A stretch of 64,000 nucleotides of DNA from Alphaproteobacteria bacterium (GCA_016124255.1 WGOB01000014.1:1-64000); one strand, 5' to 3'; positions 44,046-53,484 are shown, counted from the first letter of the stretch. Made by a program: numbers and translations. The notes: a model not told the origin generated them from the sequence alone.

Positions 44046-45245
44046 TTGAGCGCCAATCCAGCCGCCGCCCGTCCCGCCCGCGCGCTCGCGTTCGCGACGC
44101 TCGCCGCCGGCGCCGTATTGGGACTCGGGGGGACAGACCTCGTTCTGCCCGCGGTCCCGAGCCTTCCGTCGGCGCTCGGCGGCACCCCCGGCCAGGCGCA
44201 GCTGGTGCTCGCGGCCTACGTCGCCGGTTCCGGGGCGGGGTTATTGCTGTTCGGCGAACTCGGCGCGCGGTTCGACCAGCGGCTGCTCCTGATCGGCTCG
44301 CTTCTCGGCTTCAGCGCCTTATCGACTGCGGCCGCCTATGCGCCGGATCTGGAGGCGCTGATCGCGCTGCGCGCCGGGCAGGGCGCGGCGGGGGCAGCGG
44401 CCGCCGTCTTCGCGCCGGGCATGCTGCGCGCGAGCTTCGATGCGCCCGGGGCCGTGAAGGCCATCGGCCTTCTCGGCAGCATCGAATCCCTGACGCCAGC
44501 GCTGGCGCCGATCGCTGGCGTCTGGCTGCTCGCCATCGGCGGATGGCGGGCGTCGTTTGCCGTGCTTGCGATCGGCGCGGCGCTATTGGCCGCGGCCGTC
44601 TTCGCGCTGCGCGGGCGTCTTCCGCGGATCGAGACCCGGGTTTTGGGCGGAGGCTATGGCCGCCTCCTGATCTCCCCGGTGTATCTCCGATATGCGCTGA
44701 GCCAGGCGTTCACACTCGGCGGCCTATTAACCTTCGTCTTCGGCGCGCCGGCGGTGATGACCGGCCCGCTCGGCCTCACGCTCACGGACTTCATCGTGAT
44801 GCAGGTCTCGGGGATCATGTTTTTCATCCTCGGCGCTAATCTCGCCGGCGCGATGGCGTCACGCTTTGGTGCGGAGCGGATGATCTTTGTGGGCAGTGCG
44901 GTTTCGGCAGCCGGGGCCGTGGCGCTCCTGGCTTACGGCGTGGCTGGCGGCGGCGGCGTGCTGGCGATCACCATCCTCTGGGTCCCGGTCAATCTCGGGC
45001 TCGGCTTGCGCGGACCGCCGGGGTTCTTCCGCGCGGTTCAGGCGGCGCGCGGCGACGACGCGCGCGGCGTGGCGCTGGTGATCCTGGCGATCCTGCTGAC
45101 GACAGCGGCGGGAACCGCGGCGGCTGCGCCGTTCATCACGCTCGGGCTGGCGCCGCTGGCGGGGATTGCTGCGATGATCTCCTGCGCCAGCGTGCTTGTC
45201 CTCATGGCGCTGCCTCGCCTCCCGCGCGAGGCTGCCGGCCCCTGA
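44046..45245 (+). CDS. MFS transporter, Bcr/CflA-like
   Basis: A 399-residue inner-membrane protein with twelve hydrophobic helices. The opening (LGLGGTDLVLPAVPSLPSAL) and the motif-A-like FGELGARFDQRLLLIGSLL resemble the Bcr/CflA drug-efflux family (DHA1). The start is TTG at 44046 with GGGGA upstream. Likely a proton-coupled exporter; substrate unknown. It is divergent from rpmJ and followed by the transglycosylase gene on the same strand. Confidence 0.85.
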   Translation: MSANPAAARPARALAFATLAAGAVLGLGGTDLVLPAVPSLPSALGGTPGQAQLVLAAYVAGSGAGLLLFGELGARFDQRLLLIGSLLGFSALSTAAAYAPDLEALIALRAGQGAAGAAAAVFAPGMLRASFDAPGAVKAIGLLGSIESLTPALAPIAGVWLLAIGGWRASFAVLAIGAALLAAAVFALRGRLPRIETRVLGGGYGRLLISPVYLRYALSQAFTLGGLLTFVFGAPAVMTGPLGLTLTDFIVMQVSGIMFFILGANLAGAMASRFGAERMIFVGSAVSAAGAVALLAYGVAGGGGVLAITILWVPVNLGLGLRGPPGFFRAVQAARGDDARGVALVILAILLTTAAGTAAAAPFITLGLAPLAGIAAMISCASVLVLMALPRLPREAAGP

Positions 45246-45330
45246 AACGCCTCAAAGGCGCGGCAGCACCCGTTTTGCATGCCAAGCGTTCTTTCGGGAC
45301 AGGGCGCGGCGGGGCGGAGACGAGGACGCG

Positions 45331-46890
45331 ATGGGGTCGACCAACGTTCGGGCGCGAGCGCCCTTTTCTTTTGTCCGCGGCGCGGCGCTTGCGGCGGCGA
45401 TCCTTGCCGCAGGGGCGGGGGCGGCGTGCGCACAGCCGCCGCCGCCGGTGCAGTCGATCCCGCCGATCGATTTCGCCACCTCCGGGGACGCCGGCTTCGA
45501 CGCATGGCGCAGCGGCTTTGCCCTTCGCGCGCTGGCGGACGGCCGCTCGCGTGAGACGGTGACGAGGCTACTCAGCGGCTTGCGGCCCGAACAGCGGATC
45601 ATCGACCTCGATCGCTGCCAGCCTGAATTCACGTCCGCGGTTTGGGATTATATCGATCGCGCCGTCTCCACGACGCGGATCGTGACAGGGCGGTCGTTGC
45701 GGCGCGACAACGCCGCGCTCTTAGACGCGGTCGAGGCGCGCTTCGGCGTCGACGCCGACATCATCGCCGGCATCTGGGCGATGGAGACGAACTTCGGAAC
45801 CTATCCGCTCGAGTACAATGCGCCCGCGGCGCTGGCGACGCTCGCATTCGAGGGCCGCCGGCGCGCGCAATTCGAAACCTATCTGCTCGCGTTGATCGAA
45901 ATGGTCGATCGCGGCTACGCCGGCGACGCCGAATTGCGTTCGTCCTGGGCCGGCGCGCTGGGCCAGCCGCAATTCATGCCCGACGTCTATCTTTCGCTCG
46001 CCGCCGATTGGGACGGCGATGGACGGCGCGACATCTGGGGCAATCGCGGCGACGTGCTCGCCTCGATCGGCAATTATCTCGCGCAGCGCGGCTGGCGCCG
46101 CGGCGAGCCGATCTTCGAAGAAGTGTCGGCGCCGCCGGGTTTCGACTACGCCACTGCGGACGCGGTGATGCGCGACGTGCAAGCGTGGGCGGCGATGGGG
46201 ATACGCCCGATGAACGGCGGCGCGTTCTCGCAGGACCGCATGCTGCAGCAGGCCCAGCTCTTCCTGCCCGCCGGCGCGCAGGGACCGAAGCTTTTGCTCT
46301 ATCCGAATTTCCAGGTCATCAAGCGGTACAACAATTCAGATCGCTATGCGCTCTCGGTGGCGATGCTCGCACGCGCATTCGAAGGCGGGCCGGCGTCGCT
46401 GGCGGCCGAATGGCCGCGACGGCTGGGGCATCTCAATCGCGACGAGATCATCGAGTTGCAGACATTGCTCAACGCGCAGGGTTTCAACGCCGGCTCGATC
46501 GACGGGCAGTTCGGCACGCAGACGCGCACCGCCGTGCGCTCTTTCCAAAGCGCGCGGGGCCTCCCGGCGGACGGCTATCCGACGAACGCGCTGTTGCAGT
46601 CTTTGCGCAGCGGCGGCGCGCCCGCCTCTGTTGCGGCGCCGGCTTCCGCAACTGCGCCGGAGCCTGAAAGCTACGGCCCGCCGAGCGGGCGTGCGTTGCG
46701 CGTCGCTGAAGTGCGGGAATTGCAGCGGCTGCTGCAGCGCCTGGGCTATGAGCCCGGCCGCGCGGATGGGTCTGTGGGGCCGCGTACGCGCGAGGCGATC
46801 GCCGCGTTCGAGCGCAGCGTCGGCCGACGCGTCACGGGCGCCGCCACCGCGCCGGTCTTGACCGCCGCGCGCCGCGCAGCACGCCGCTAA
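45331..46890 (+). CDS. Lytic murein transglycosylase B with two peptidoglycan-binding domains
   Basis: The ATG at 45331 gives 519 residues with a signal peptide (AALAAAILAAGAGAACAQ). The SLT_2/MltB catalytic domain (about residues 45-350) contains the catalytic Glu in GIWAMETNFG and the typical SSWAGALGQPQFMPDVYL and ADWDGDGRRDIW. Two C-terminal PG_binding_1 repeats follow (IIELQTLLNAQGFNAGSIDG and VRELQRLLQRLGYEPGRADG). The enzyme cleaves glycan strands forming 1,6-anhydro-MurNAc ends in the periplasm. The second repeat and the stop lie 3 bp from the convergent DUF1223 gene. Confidence 0.93.
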   Translation: MGSTNVRARAPFSFVRGAALAAAILAAGAGAACAQPPPPVQSIPPIDFATSGDAGFDAWRSGFALRALADGRSRETVTRLLSGLRPEQRIIDLDRCQPEFTSAVWDYIDRAVSTTRIVTGRSLRRDNAALLDAVEARFGVDADIIAGIWAMETNFGTYPLEYNAPAALATLAFEGRRRAQFETYLLALIEMVDRGYAGDAELRSSWAGALGQPQFMPDVYLSLAADWDGDGRRDIWGNRGDVLASIGNYLAQRGWRRGEPIFEEVSAPPGFDYATADAVMRDVQAWAAMGIRPMNGGAFSQDRMLQQAQLFLPAGAQGPKLLLYPNFQVIKRYNNSDRYALSVAMLARAFEGGPASLAAEWPRRLGHLNRDEIIELQTLLNAQGFNAGSIDGQFGTQTRTAVRSFQSARGLPADGYPTNALLQSLRSGGAPASVAAPASATAPEPESYGPPSGRALRVAEVRELQRLLQRLGYEPGRADGSVGPRTREAIAAFERSVGRRVTGAATAPVLTAARRAARR

Positions 46891-46893
46891 GCT

Positions 46894-47634
46894 TTAGAGT
46901 CTTGCGGCTGCGAGGATCGGGCCGGCGTCCGGCGCTTGAAGGATCAGCGCAGAGGAAAGAGTCGATTCGCTGGCGACGGGGATCGGCGCGGCGAGCGCGT
47001 CGCCGGTCCAGCGCCCGAGGATCGTCAGTTCACGCACGATGAAGCGATGCGGCAGGGTGCGGCCGGCGTTCTCGCCGCGCGCGATCGGGACGTCGCGCGC
47101 GTTCGGATCGTAGCGGACGAGGAGAAGATCGGCGCCGCCGTCGGGCGCGGCGCCCGCGGGCACGAGCGCGCGGCCATCGGAGACGCTCAGAGCAGGCCCC
47201 TGAAGCGGCGCTGCATCCGCAATCGCGCGCGTCAATTCTGCGCTGTTCTGGCCGACGAGGTCGCGCGCGCCGTTGATCACGACCTGCGGCGTGAACGGCG
47301 CGCGGTGGCCGAGCGCGCGCGCGTAGGCGCGCTGCCGCTGCGTGTAGGCGGGCGTCGCGAACGTGTCGGGCCAGCCGAGATGATCCCAATAATCGACCGA
47401 GAACGAGAGGGCGAGCACATCGGCGCGGCCAGCCAGCGCGTTGACGTTGGCGTTCGCCGGCGGGCAGGACGAGCATCCCTGGCTCTGGAAGAGTTCGACG
47501 ACCACCAGGCCCGCCTGCGCGGGCGCGGGCGGCGTCTGGGCGTCCGCGGCGCGGCCGCGCGGGAAGAGCAGCGCCGCCGCCGCGACGATGAGCGCCAGTG
47601 TTGCAGCGAGCGCGATCAGCGAACTTGCTTTCAT
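46894..47634 (-). CDS. DUF1223 thioredoxin-fold secreted protein
   Basis: The 246-residue protein has an N-terminal membrane/signal helix (SLIALAATLALIVAAAALLF) and the DUF1223 core: VVELFQSQGCSSCPPANANV with a C-x-x-C pair, LSFSVDYWDHLGWPDTFA and YTPQ-like FTPQVVINGARDLVGQN. The fold is thioredoxin-like and the CSSC suggests a redox or metal role in the periplasm, but the family has no proven reaction. It is convergent with the MltB gene. Confidence 0.88.
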   Translation of the reverse strand: MKASSLIALAATLALIVAAAALLFPRGRAADAQTPPAPAQAGLVVVELFQSQGCSSCPPANANVNALAGRADVLALSFSVDYWDHLGWPDTFATPAYTQRQRAYARALGHRAPFTPQVVINGARDLVGQNSAELTRAIADAAPLQGPALSVSDGRALVPAGAAPDGGADLLLVRYDPNARDVPIARGENAGRTLPHRFIVRELTILGRWTGDALAAPIPVASESTLSSALILQAPDAGPILAAARL

Positions 47635-47672
47635 CCTTCAGGCATACGCGGGGCGGCGCGCATCGTTACGCG

Positions 47673-49448
47673 TCATTGCGGCCCGTCGAGCGCCTCATAG
47701 GTCACCAGCGTGAAACGCGCTTGTTCGACCGCCCGCATCCGCTGCGCGGTGACGCCGTGCAGGCTTTCGTCCCAGGCGGTCCATCGGTCGATGAACGCGC
47801 TTGCGGCGGCGCGGTCTCCGTTGCGCTGCAGCGCCAGGACCTCGCGCAGGAGCGAGTCCACAGCGTCGGGATAGCGCGCGTAATCGATCGCGAGGGCGCC
47901 GTCCTCGAACCGCAGGAGGCCGCGGTCCAAGAACCAGTTCCACTGGATCAGCTGCATCGTCTGGTAGGGTTGCGCGCGGCGCGGGCGGTTTTTCTGCAAC
48001 ACGCGCCGGACGCCCGACGCGTAGATCGAGCGCAGCTGCGCATCGGAGAAAAGCCCGCGCGCGTGCAGCATGCGCGCTGCGAACAGCGAGACGAGATCGG
48101 CCTTCATCTCTTCGAGGAGGTCGGCGTTGTCCTCCAGCGCGACATCGAGATCGCGTCCGTCGGCGGTCTGGTCGACGCCAAGATAATGCCCGATCTCATG
48201 CCACAGCGTGCGGTAGAAGCCGCCGTCGAGCGTGAGATCGCCTTGGTGCGCGGCCGCGACCGCGGCGTTGAACTCGCGCTCGGTGTTGGCGAAGAGGGTG
48301 GGGCTGCGCAGGATGTTGCCGCGCATCAGGATCGTGCGTCCGTATTGGCGCGCAAGATAAGCTTCGTTCGGCAGGATGGTCGCGGTGTTGGTCCCGCGCG
48401 CCTGCCCGAAATCGGCGATGACATTGTAGACCGCCACGGGAATGGCGGAGCGCACCTCCTTGTGCGCGTCATAGGGGAGCGCGTTCTCGATGTCCTGGAT
48501 GCCGTCGATAGCGCGCGCCAGCTCGCGGGTTGCGTCTTCGTCGCGCTGGAGCAGCGAGAGCGAGAAGAACGCCTTCACCCCGAAGAGCGAGTCGTCATAG
48601 GTCTCATAGGCGCCGATCTGGGCGTTGAGCGCGCCGGTGAAGCGGCCCGTCACCCACGCCGCGTCGCCGCCTTCGTAATCGTCGGCAAGGAGGTCGCGGG
48701 CGCGCAGGCGGAGGTAGCGCGCGAACGCAGGGTCGCCAGCCTCGATGTGCGCCGCAGCCGCATTTAAATGTCCGTACACGGCCATGATATCATCGGCGTA
48801 GGCGACCGCGTGCGGCACACTGATGTATTGCTCGGAAGATTGCAGGCGCGCCCGCAGGCCGGGATGCAGCGTTTCGAGCGCGGGATGACGATCAAGCGCG
48901 GCGAGCGCGGCGGTGACCGCATCGCGCGTCGCGTTGCGCACCACGGCGCGCGTGCTGAGGATCTCGTCGCGGCGGCCGGGATTGGCGGCGAAGAACGCGT
49001 CGAACGCCTCCCGCGTCGCGCCATGCGGATAGACGTTCTTGCCCGCGGCCTCGGGCACGATCGTCAGGATCGGCCGGCGCTCGTTCTCAAGCGTCGTCGC
49101 GATCGGGCCGCTCATGACGCGGAACAGCGTGCGGAGATCGCCGCGGGCTTGCGGCGCGGAGAGATACGCCTGTGCCGCGCGCGCTTGGGGATGGCGTTGT
49201 TCGAGATAGAGCGCGTGCATGATTTCGCCCGCGGCGAGAAGCTCGCGGACAGCCGCTTCTTCCCCAGCGGAGAGCGTTCCCGCTGGGCGCGGGAGATGCA
49301 GCGTCTGCGTCCGCTGAAGGATCGGCGCAGTCTCGGCTTCGGTCATGGCCGGCGCCATCGCGCTGCGTTCGGCGGGCGCGCCGGACTGGGCGAAGGCGTT
49401 GGAAGCGACAAGGGCGAGCGCGGCCAGCGCTGTCAGGATCGTTCGCAT
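47673..49448 (-). CDS. Secreted zinc metallopeptidase-like protein, M49-related
   Basis: The 591-residue product has a signal peptide (ILTALAALALVASNAFAQ). Near residue 417 is a zinc-binding LWHEIGHYLGVD, and about 30 residues later EEMKADLVSLFAARML supplies the likely third ligand. This spacing and the DDYEGGDAAWVTG and NVYPHG-type segments recall dipeptidyl-peptidase III (M49), but that family normally has a longer HELLGH motif. The short H-E-x-x-H here resembles variants seen in bacterial M49-like proteins. It should act in the periplasm or outside. Substrate unknown. Confidence 0.7.
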   Translation of the reverse strand: MRTILTALAALALVASNAFAQSGAPAERSAMAPAMTEAETAPILQRTQTLHLPRPAGTLSAGEEAAVRELLAAGEIMHALYLEQRHPQARAAQAYLSAPQARGDLRTLFRVMSGPIATTLENERRPILTIVPEAAGKNVYPHGATREAFDAFFAANPGRRDEILSTRAVVRNATRDAVTAALAALDRHPALETLHPGLRARLQSSEQYISVPHAVAYADDIMAVYGHLNAAAAHIEAGDPAFARYLRLRARDLLADDYEGGDAAWVTGRFTGALNAQIGAYETYDDSLFGVKAFFSLSLLQRDEDATRELARAIDGIQDIENALPYDAHKEVRSAIPVAVYNVIADFGQARGTNTATILPNEAYLARQYGRTILMRGNILRSPTLFANTEREFNAAVAAAHQGDLTLDGGFYRTLWHEIGHYLGVDQTADGRDLDVALEDNADLLEEMKADLVSLFAARMLHARGLFSDAQLRSIYASGVRRVLQKNRPRRAQPYQTMQLIQWNWFLDRGLLRFEDGALAIDYARYPDAVDSLLREVLALQRNGDRAAASAFIDRWTAWDESLHGVTAQRMRAVEQARFTLVTYEALDGPQ

Positions 49449-49527
49449 GCCGATGGTTTAGCAAAGACGCCGGGCGATGACACGCGCTTCGCCCGCGAGG
49501 AGGGAGTTGGTTCGTCGGAAGGGCGCG

Positions 49528-50817
49528 TCAGCTCGTCGGATCGATCGTGTGCGGCGGCGCCGGCGCGGCCTCGATCGTCTTCAGCCGCCGTGAGCGGAGC
49601 ACGAACACCGTCATCGCGATAGCGATGGCAAGCGAGATCGTCAGCGGCGCCAGCTCGTGAAGATAATCATACGCGACCCCGCCGGTGATCGGCGAGATCA
49701 CGAAGCCCGCGCCATTGACAGCCACGACGAGCCCGGCGGCGGCGCCTTGTTCCTGCGGCGTGACCGCCATCGAACCGCCGCCGGCGAATCCCGGCCGGCC
49801 GAGCCCAAAGCCGATCCCCATGATGAATTGCGAGACGATAAGCCCGCCGAGATTCAGCGAAATCATCTGCAACACGATGCCGGCCGCGACCAAAGCGCCG
49901 CCGACGCTCATCAGCATCGACGAGCGCCAATTGAGACGCGGGATCAGCGCCATCTGCGTGGCCAGCAGTGCGAGCGCGCCGATCATGAAGCCCGCGCTCG
50001 CCTGTTCGGCCGCTGCGCGTCCGCTCACGCCGAGACGGTCCATCAGATAGAGCGTGTAGGTCTGCTGGATGGTCCCTGTCAGGATCGAGATTGCGAAGCC
50101 ATAGATCAGAAACGGCGCCAGCCTGTCGTCGGTCGCCAGGCGCCAGGAATCGATCCATCGCGCGCGTTCGCGCGGCGCCGGCGGCTTGGTCGGCTCCGGC
50201 AGGTAGCGCCATGTCAGCCACGCCGAAGCGCTCGCGAGCACGAAGGTGAAGATGAGCGGGAAGACGAGCCCGAAGCGTCCTGCGAGCACGGCGCAGATGG
50301 CTGGCCCCACGGTTGCGCCGAGCGCGAAGGCGGCTGTGAGCGCCGCGATCCGTTCGGTGCGCTGTGAGGGCGTCGAGCGGTCGGCGACGTAGGCTTGCGC
50401 GGCGGGACTGGTGGCGGACCCCACCGCGCCAAAGATCGCGCGCGAGAGAATGAGCGCGACGAAGAGTGCGGCGCCCGTCAACCAGCCGGCGCGCCCAATC
50501 ATCACCACCAGCGCAAACATCGCCATCGACAGCGCATAGGCTGCGAGCCCCAGCGCGATGATCGGCTTGCGCCCGACCTCGTCGCTGCGGCGGCCCCAGA
50601 ACGGGCTCGCGAACACCCAGAACAGCGCCGACAGCGAGAAGATCCAGCCGAGGCTCGCATCGCGCAGCCCAAGCTCGCGCGCCAGCGGCGGCAGAAGTGG
50701 CTGCAGCATTGAGTTGCCCGCGCCGATCACCAGAAGCGCGGCGTAGAGCAGCCGGTAGGTCTGCCCGGCCTCGGGCGCAGGGGCCGGGCTTGGCGGTGTC
50801 GATGCAGGAGCGGCCAT
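49528..50817 (-). CDS. MFS transporter, TetA-like (DHA1)
   Basis: A 429-residue, twelve-helix transporter. Its motif A is intact (FWGRRSDEVGRKPIIALGLA). The other marks are RAIFGAVGSATSPAAQAYVA and GFGLGRPGFAGGGSMAV, as in TetA-type proton-coupled drug exporters. The N-terminus is Pro/Ala-rich. Substrate cannot be inferred. Neighbours are on the same strand but separated by about 80-90 bp, so an own promoter is likely. Confidence 0.85.
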   Translation of the reverse strand: MAAPASTPPSPAPAPEAGQTYRLLYAALLVIGAGNSMLQPLLPPLARELGLRDASLGWIFSLSALFWVFASPFWGRRSDEVGRKPIIALGLAAYALSMAMFALVVMIGRAGWLTGAALFVALILSRAIFGAVGSATSPAAQAYVADRSTPSQRTERIAALTAAFALGATVGPAICAVLAGRFGLVFPLIFTFVLASASAWLTWRYLPEPTKPPAPRERARWIDSWRLATDDRLAPFLIYGFAISILTGTIQQTYTLYLMDRLGVSGRAAAEQASAGFMIGALALLATQMALIPRLNWRSSMLMSVGGALVAAGIVLQMISLNLGGLIVSQFIMGIGFGLGRPGFAGGGSMAVTPQEQGAAAGLVVAVNGAGFVISPITGGVAYDYLHELAPLTISLAIAIAMTVFVLRSRRLKTIEAAPAPPHTIDPTS

Positions 50818-50909
50818 GAGAAAGCGGCCCTCCCGCGTAGTGCAGGTCGCGGTCCAGGGGAAGCCGGCGAAAACGCAGAGCGCGTCCGCGCTGGCTTAGA
50901 TCTTGTGCG

Positions 50910-51458
50910 TCAGGCTGGTTGCAGAGCGGTCGGACGATCGAGGGGCCAGCGTTCGATCCGGCAGCGCGCCGGCGTCATCAGCGCCGTCAGCGGGCTCATC
51001 ATCAGCACCATACGGCCGGAGAAGGCGGGCTTGCCGGTCTCGGCCAGCGCCTTGAGGTTTCCCGTGATGAACGCGCCGCCCTGGGCCATCGCCTTTTCGG
51101 TCTGCGTACCGGCGGGCACGTTTTCGGTGATGAGGGAGAATTCGACGCCATCGGGCGTCTCCTTGAGTTCATAGCGCACTACGCAGGGGGCGTCGTTGAA
51201 CTGGGTGAATTTGAACGTGTGCGCGTACCGATGCGGCGGCGCGAACTCCAGCACCTCGCCGACCACCGCCGCGAACTTGCGGTCGCGCGAGACCATGCGC
51301 ATGCGGCCTCCGGCGCGAAGCGGGCCGCCATTGGTTTCACACACGGCGCCGAAGAAGAACGGCAGCACCTCGTCCGTCTTCACCAGCGTGGACCAGACGG
51401 TCTCGATCGGCGCCTTGATCAATACTTTGTAGACGGCTTTGTCGGCGGGCTCTGTCAT
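50910..51458 (-). CDS. SRPBCC (AHSA1-type) protein
   Basis: A 182-residue START-like protein: VYKVLIKAPIETVWSTLVKT, VSRDRKFAAVVGEVLEFAPP and AHTFKFTQFNDAPCVVRYEL are typical of the Aha1-like SRPBCC family that binds hydrophobic ligands in a deep cavity. Such proteins are very often encoded with an ArsR regulator, as here: its start overlaps the upstream ArsR stop (ATGA). Ligand unknown. Confidence 0.87.
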   Translation of the reverse strand: MTEPADKAVYKVLIKAPIETVWSTLVKTDEVLPFFFGAVCETNGGPLRAGGRMRMVSRDRKFAAVVGEVLEFAPPHRYAHTFKFTQFNDAPCVVRYELKETPDGVEFSLITENVPAGTQTEKAMAQGGAFITGNLKALAETGKPAFSGRMVLMMSPLTALMTPARCRIERWPLDRPTALQPA

Positions 51459-51829
51459 TCGTCATTCTCCGTGGGCTTCGCGTTCTTTCGGGCATCCTGT
51501 TGCGCGGCGTGCTCGGCGGCGTATTTGAGCGCGGTCGCGCGGCCGGCCCAGTAGTCCGCGTACTGATCGATCCAGCGGTCATAGATCATGCGGATGGGCG
51601 CGGCGTTCAGATAGAGCCGCCGGGTGCGGCCGTCCTTCTGGGAGACGACGAGGCCCGCCGCCTCCAGCACGGCAAGATGGTTCATCACCGCGATCCGGGA
51701 GACGTCGAAGTGGCGGGCGAGTTCGCCGACACCCCGGCCAGGCGCTGCGCGCACCAGATCCAGGATCGCGCGGCGGGTTGCGTGCGCGAGCGCGTGGAAA
51801 GCGCCATCCATCTGGGAATCTGTAGTCAT
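51455..51829 (-). CDS. ArsR-family transcriptional regulator
   Basis: A 124-residue winged-helix regulator: FHALAHATRRAILDLVRAAP, GVGELARHFDVSRIAVMNHL, and the wing GLVVSQKDGRTRRLYLNA. It lacks the usual metal-binding cysteines, like other ArsR proteins paired with SRPBCC genes. It is coupled to the SRPBCC gene. The start codon lies in the left arm of an AT-rich dyad (51828-51847), with no ribosome site, pointing to autorepression and a possibly leaderless mRNA. Confidence 0.88.
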   Translation of the reverse strand: MTTDSQMDGAFHALAHATRRAILDLVRAAPGRGVGELARHFDVSRIAVMNHLAVLEAAGLVVSQKDGRTRRLYLNAAPIRMIYDRWIDQYADYWAGRATALKYAAEHAAQQDARKNAKPTENDE

Positions 51830-51847
51830 GTAATTACTTAATTACAT
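51828..51847. promoter_or_regulatory. Inverted repeat over the ArsR start codon, probable operator
   Basis: ATGTAATTA-N2-TAATTACAT is a perfect 9-bp-arm dyad that includes the first bases of the ArsR gene. It is strongly AT-rich in a GC-rich setting, as expected for a promoter-operator. Confidence 0.65.
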
Positions 51848-52059
51848 TTGACGGCGGCTGATTGTCAAATCCGTCTGTGGGCGGGTGGCGAATATGGCGG
51901 AAAGGTTATGCGAAACGGGGCGTTAAGCCGGGGCTGCCATAAAACGCTCGGGTCGGGGTCGAGCGGCGCCAGAACGGCGGCCGCGCGCGCTCCGCACTGG
52001 GCATGTCGGGCGTTCCGCCTGATCAGACTTCAACGGGCAGAAGCCCCAAGGGCGAGCAG

Positions 52060-52923
52060 ATGTTTCCGATTATCGGGTTCTTGGTGATCCTGGGCATGGT
52101 GTTCGGCGGCTTCATGCTGGCCGGGGGCCATTTCGAAGTCATCCTCAAGGCCCTGCCGTTTGAAATGATGATGATCGGCGGCGCCGCAGTCGGCGCGATC
52201 ATCATCTCGAACGACATCAACACGCTCAAGGCCCTGGGCGGCGGCTTCGGTAAAGTGATGGGCGGCCCGAAATGGAAGAAGCAGGATTACCAGGATCTCC
52301 TGTCGCTGCTCTTCCAATTGACCAAGCTGATGAAGTCGAAGGGCGTCGTCGCGCTCGAGCCGCACATCGAAAAGCCCGATGAAAGCGCGATTTTTCAGAA
52401 GTATCCCAAACTGCTGAAGGATCATCACGTCACCTACTTCATCTGCGACACGCTGCGGATGATGACGATGAACCTCGACGATCCCCATCAGGTCGAGGAC
52501 ACGATGGAAAAGCAGCTGGAGAAGCACCACCACGAGGCGATGCGCCCTGCGCAAGCCTTGCAAAATACGGCTGATGCGCTGCCCGCGCTTGGGATCGTGG
52601 CGGCGGTGCTCGGCATCGTGAAGACCATGGGCGCGATCAACGAGCCGCCCGAGGTGCTGGGCCTGATGATCGGCAAGGCGCTGGTCGGCACCTTCCTGGG
52701 CGTCTTCCTGGCCTATTGCATGGTCGGGCCGATCGCCCAGCGGATGGCCGCAGCGATCGAAGAAGAGTCCCAGTTCTACAAAATCATCCGTGACGTTTTG
52801 GTCGCACACCTCCACGGCAATGCAGCGCAAGTGTCTGTCGAGATCGGTCGCGGCTCGATTCCGAGCGCAATGCAGCCTAGCTTTTCGCAGTTGGAAGAGG
52901 CTCTGGCTTCGGCCGAGGCGTAG
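52060..52923 (+). CDS. motA: Flagellar motor stator protein MotA
   Basis: MotA forms, with MotB, the proton channel that drives flagellar rotation. The ATG at 52060 (MFPIIGFLVILGMVFGGFML) gives 287 residues, normal for the family. Four membrane helices, the cytoplasmic loop with LMKSKGVVALEPHIEKP and IFQKYPKLLKD, HHEAMRPAQALQNTADALPA and LGIVAAVLGIVKTMGA are characteristic. motB is not adjacent, as in Caulobacter where the two genes are apart. The ribosome site is weak (GGGCGAG). Confidence 0.95.
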   Translation: MFPIIGFLVILGMVFGGFMLAGGHFEVILKALPFEMMMIGGAAVGAIIISNDINTLKALGGGFGKVMGGPKWKKQDYQDLLSLLFQLTKLMKSKGVVALEPHIEKPDESAIFQKYPKLLKDHHVTYFICDTLRMMTMNLDDPHQVEDTMEKQLEKHHHEAMRPAQALQNTADALPALGIVAAVLGIVKTMGAINEPPEVLGLMIGKALVGTFLGVFLAYCMVGPIAQRMAAAIEEESQFYKIIRDVLVAHLHGNAAQVSVEIGRGSIPSAMQPSFSQLEEALASAEA

Positions 52924-53162
52924 CGGAGGGTTCCCCTGCGGCGCCGCCCCGGAGCGCCAGAGCGGTGAAATTGTCCGCTGCGATCAGGCGATTGCGGCGC
53001 ATTGATCGGGGCGGCCTCAATCTTGGGCGCCGGCGCCCGCGCCCGCGACCTATGCAATTCTGCAGGCGTAGGTCGGGCTGCAGCGCTTGCCAATACGGTT
53101 AATCCCTGTCTATTTCTCACGCCGCGTTGAGACGATCAGCGCGTGGGACGAGGAAAAAACTC

Positions 53163-53390
53163 ATGACGAAGCTCAAACTGGCTCTGGCGGCGGGCGCCGC
53201 TGCTGCTCTTGCGTTCGGCGTCGCCGCTTGCGGCCAAACGGCGAAGGAAGACGCGGCTCCGGCGGAAGCCACCGAAGCGGCTCCGGCTGCGACCGAAGAA
53301 ACCGTGGCCCCGCCGGCTGGCGAAGCCATGGAAGGCGCGGAAGCGGCTGCGACTACGGAAGAAGCCGCTCCCATGGAAGAGAAGAAGTAA
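53163..53390 (+). CDS. Small Ala/Glu-rich lipoprotein
   Basis: The 75-residue product from the ATG at 53163 has a lipoprotein signal with lipobox VAAC (Cys23). The rest is almost only Ala, Glu, Thr and Pro (APAATEETVAPPAGEAMEGA) ending in EEKK. It is probably an extended, acidic, membrane-tethered chain. Such proteins are abundant but of unknown role. A strong terminator follows, and a TTGCCA-N16-TCTATT promoter-like pair lies about 50 bp upstream, so it is a one-gene unit. Confidence 0.75.
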   Translation: MTKLKLALAAGAAAALAFGVAACGQTAKEDAAPAEATEAAPAATEETVAPPAGEAMEGAEAAATTEEAAPMEEKK

Positions 53391-53421
53391 GCTCTTCCCT
53401 CCGAATTCATTCGGACGACGA

Positions 53422-53454
53422 CGGGCCGCCCCGCGGGGCGGCCCGTTTTGTTTT
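53422..53454 (+). terminator. Rho-independent terminator
   Basis: A 24-bp perfect palindrome (half CGGGCCGCCCCG) followed by TTTTGTTTT, 31 bp after the small lipoprotein stop. Confidence 0.88.
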
Positions 53455-53484
53455 GCTGCGCCGCCGCTCCCGGTAAGCTGAGCC

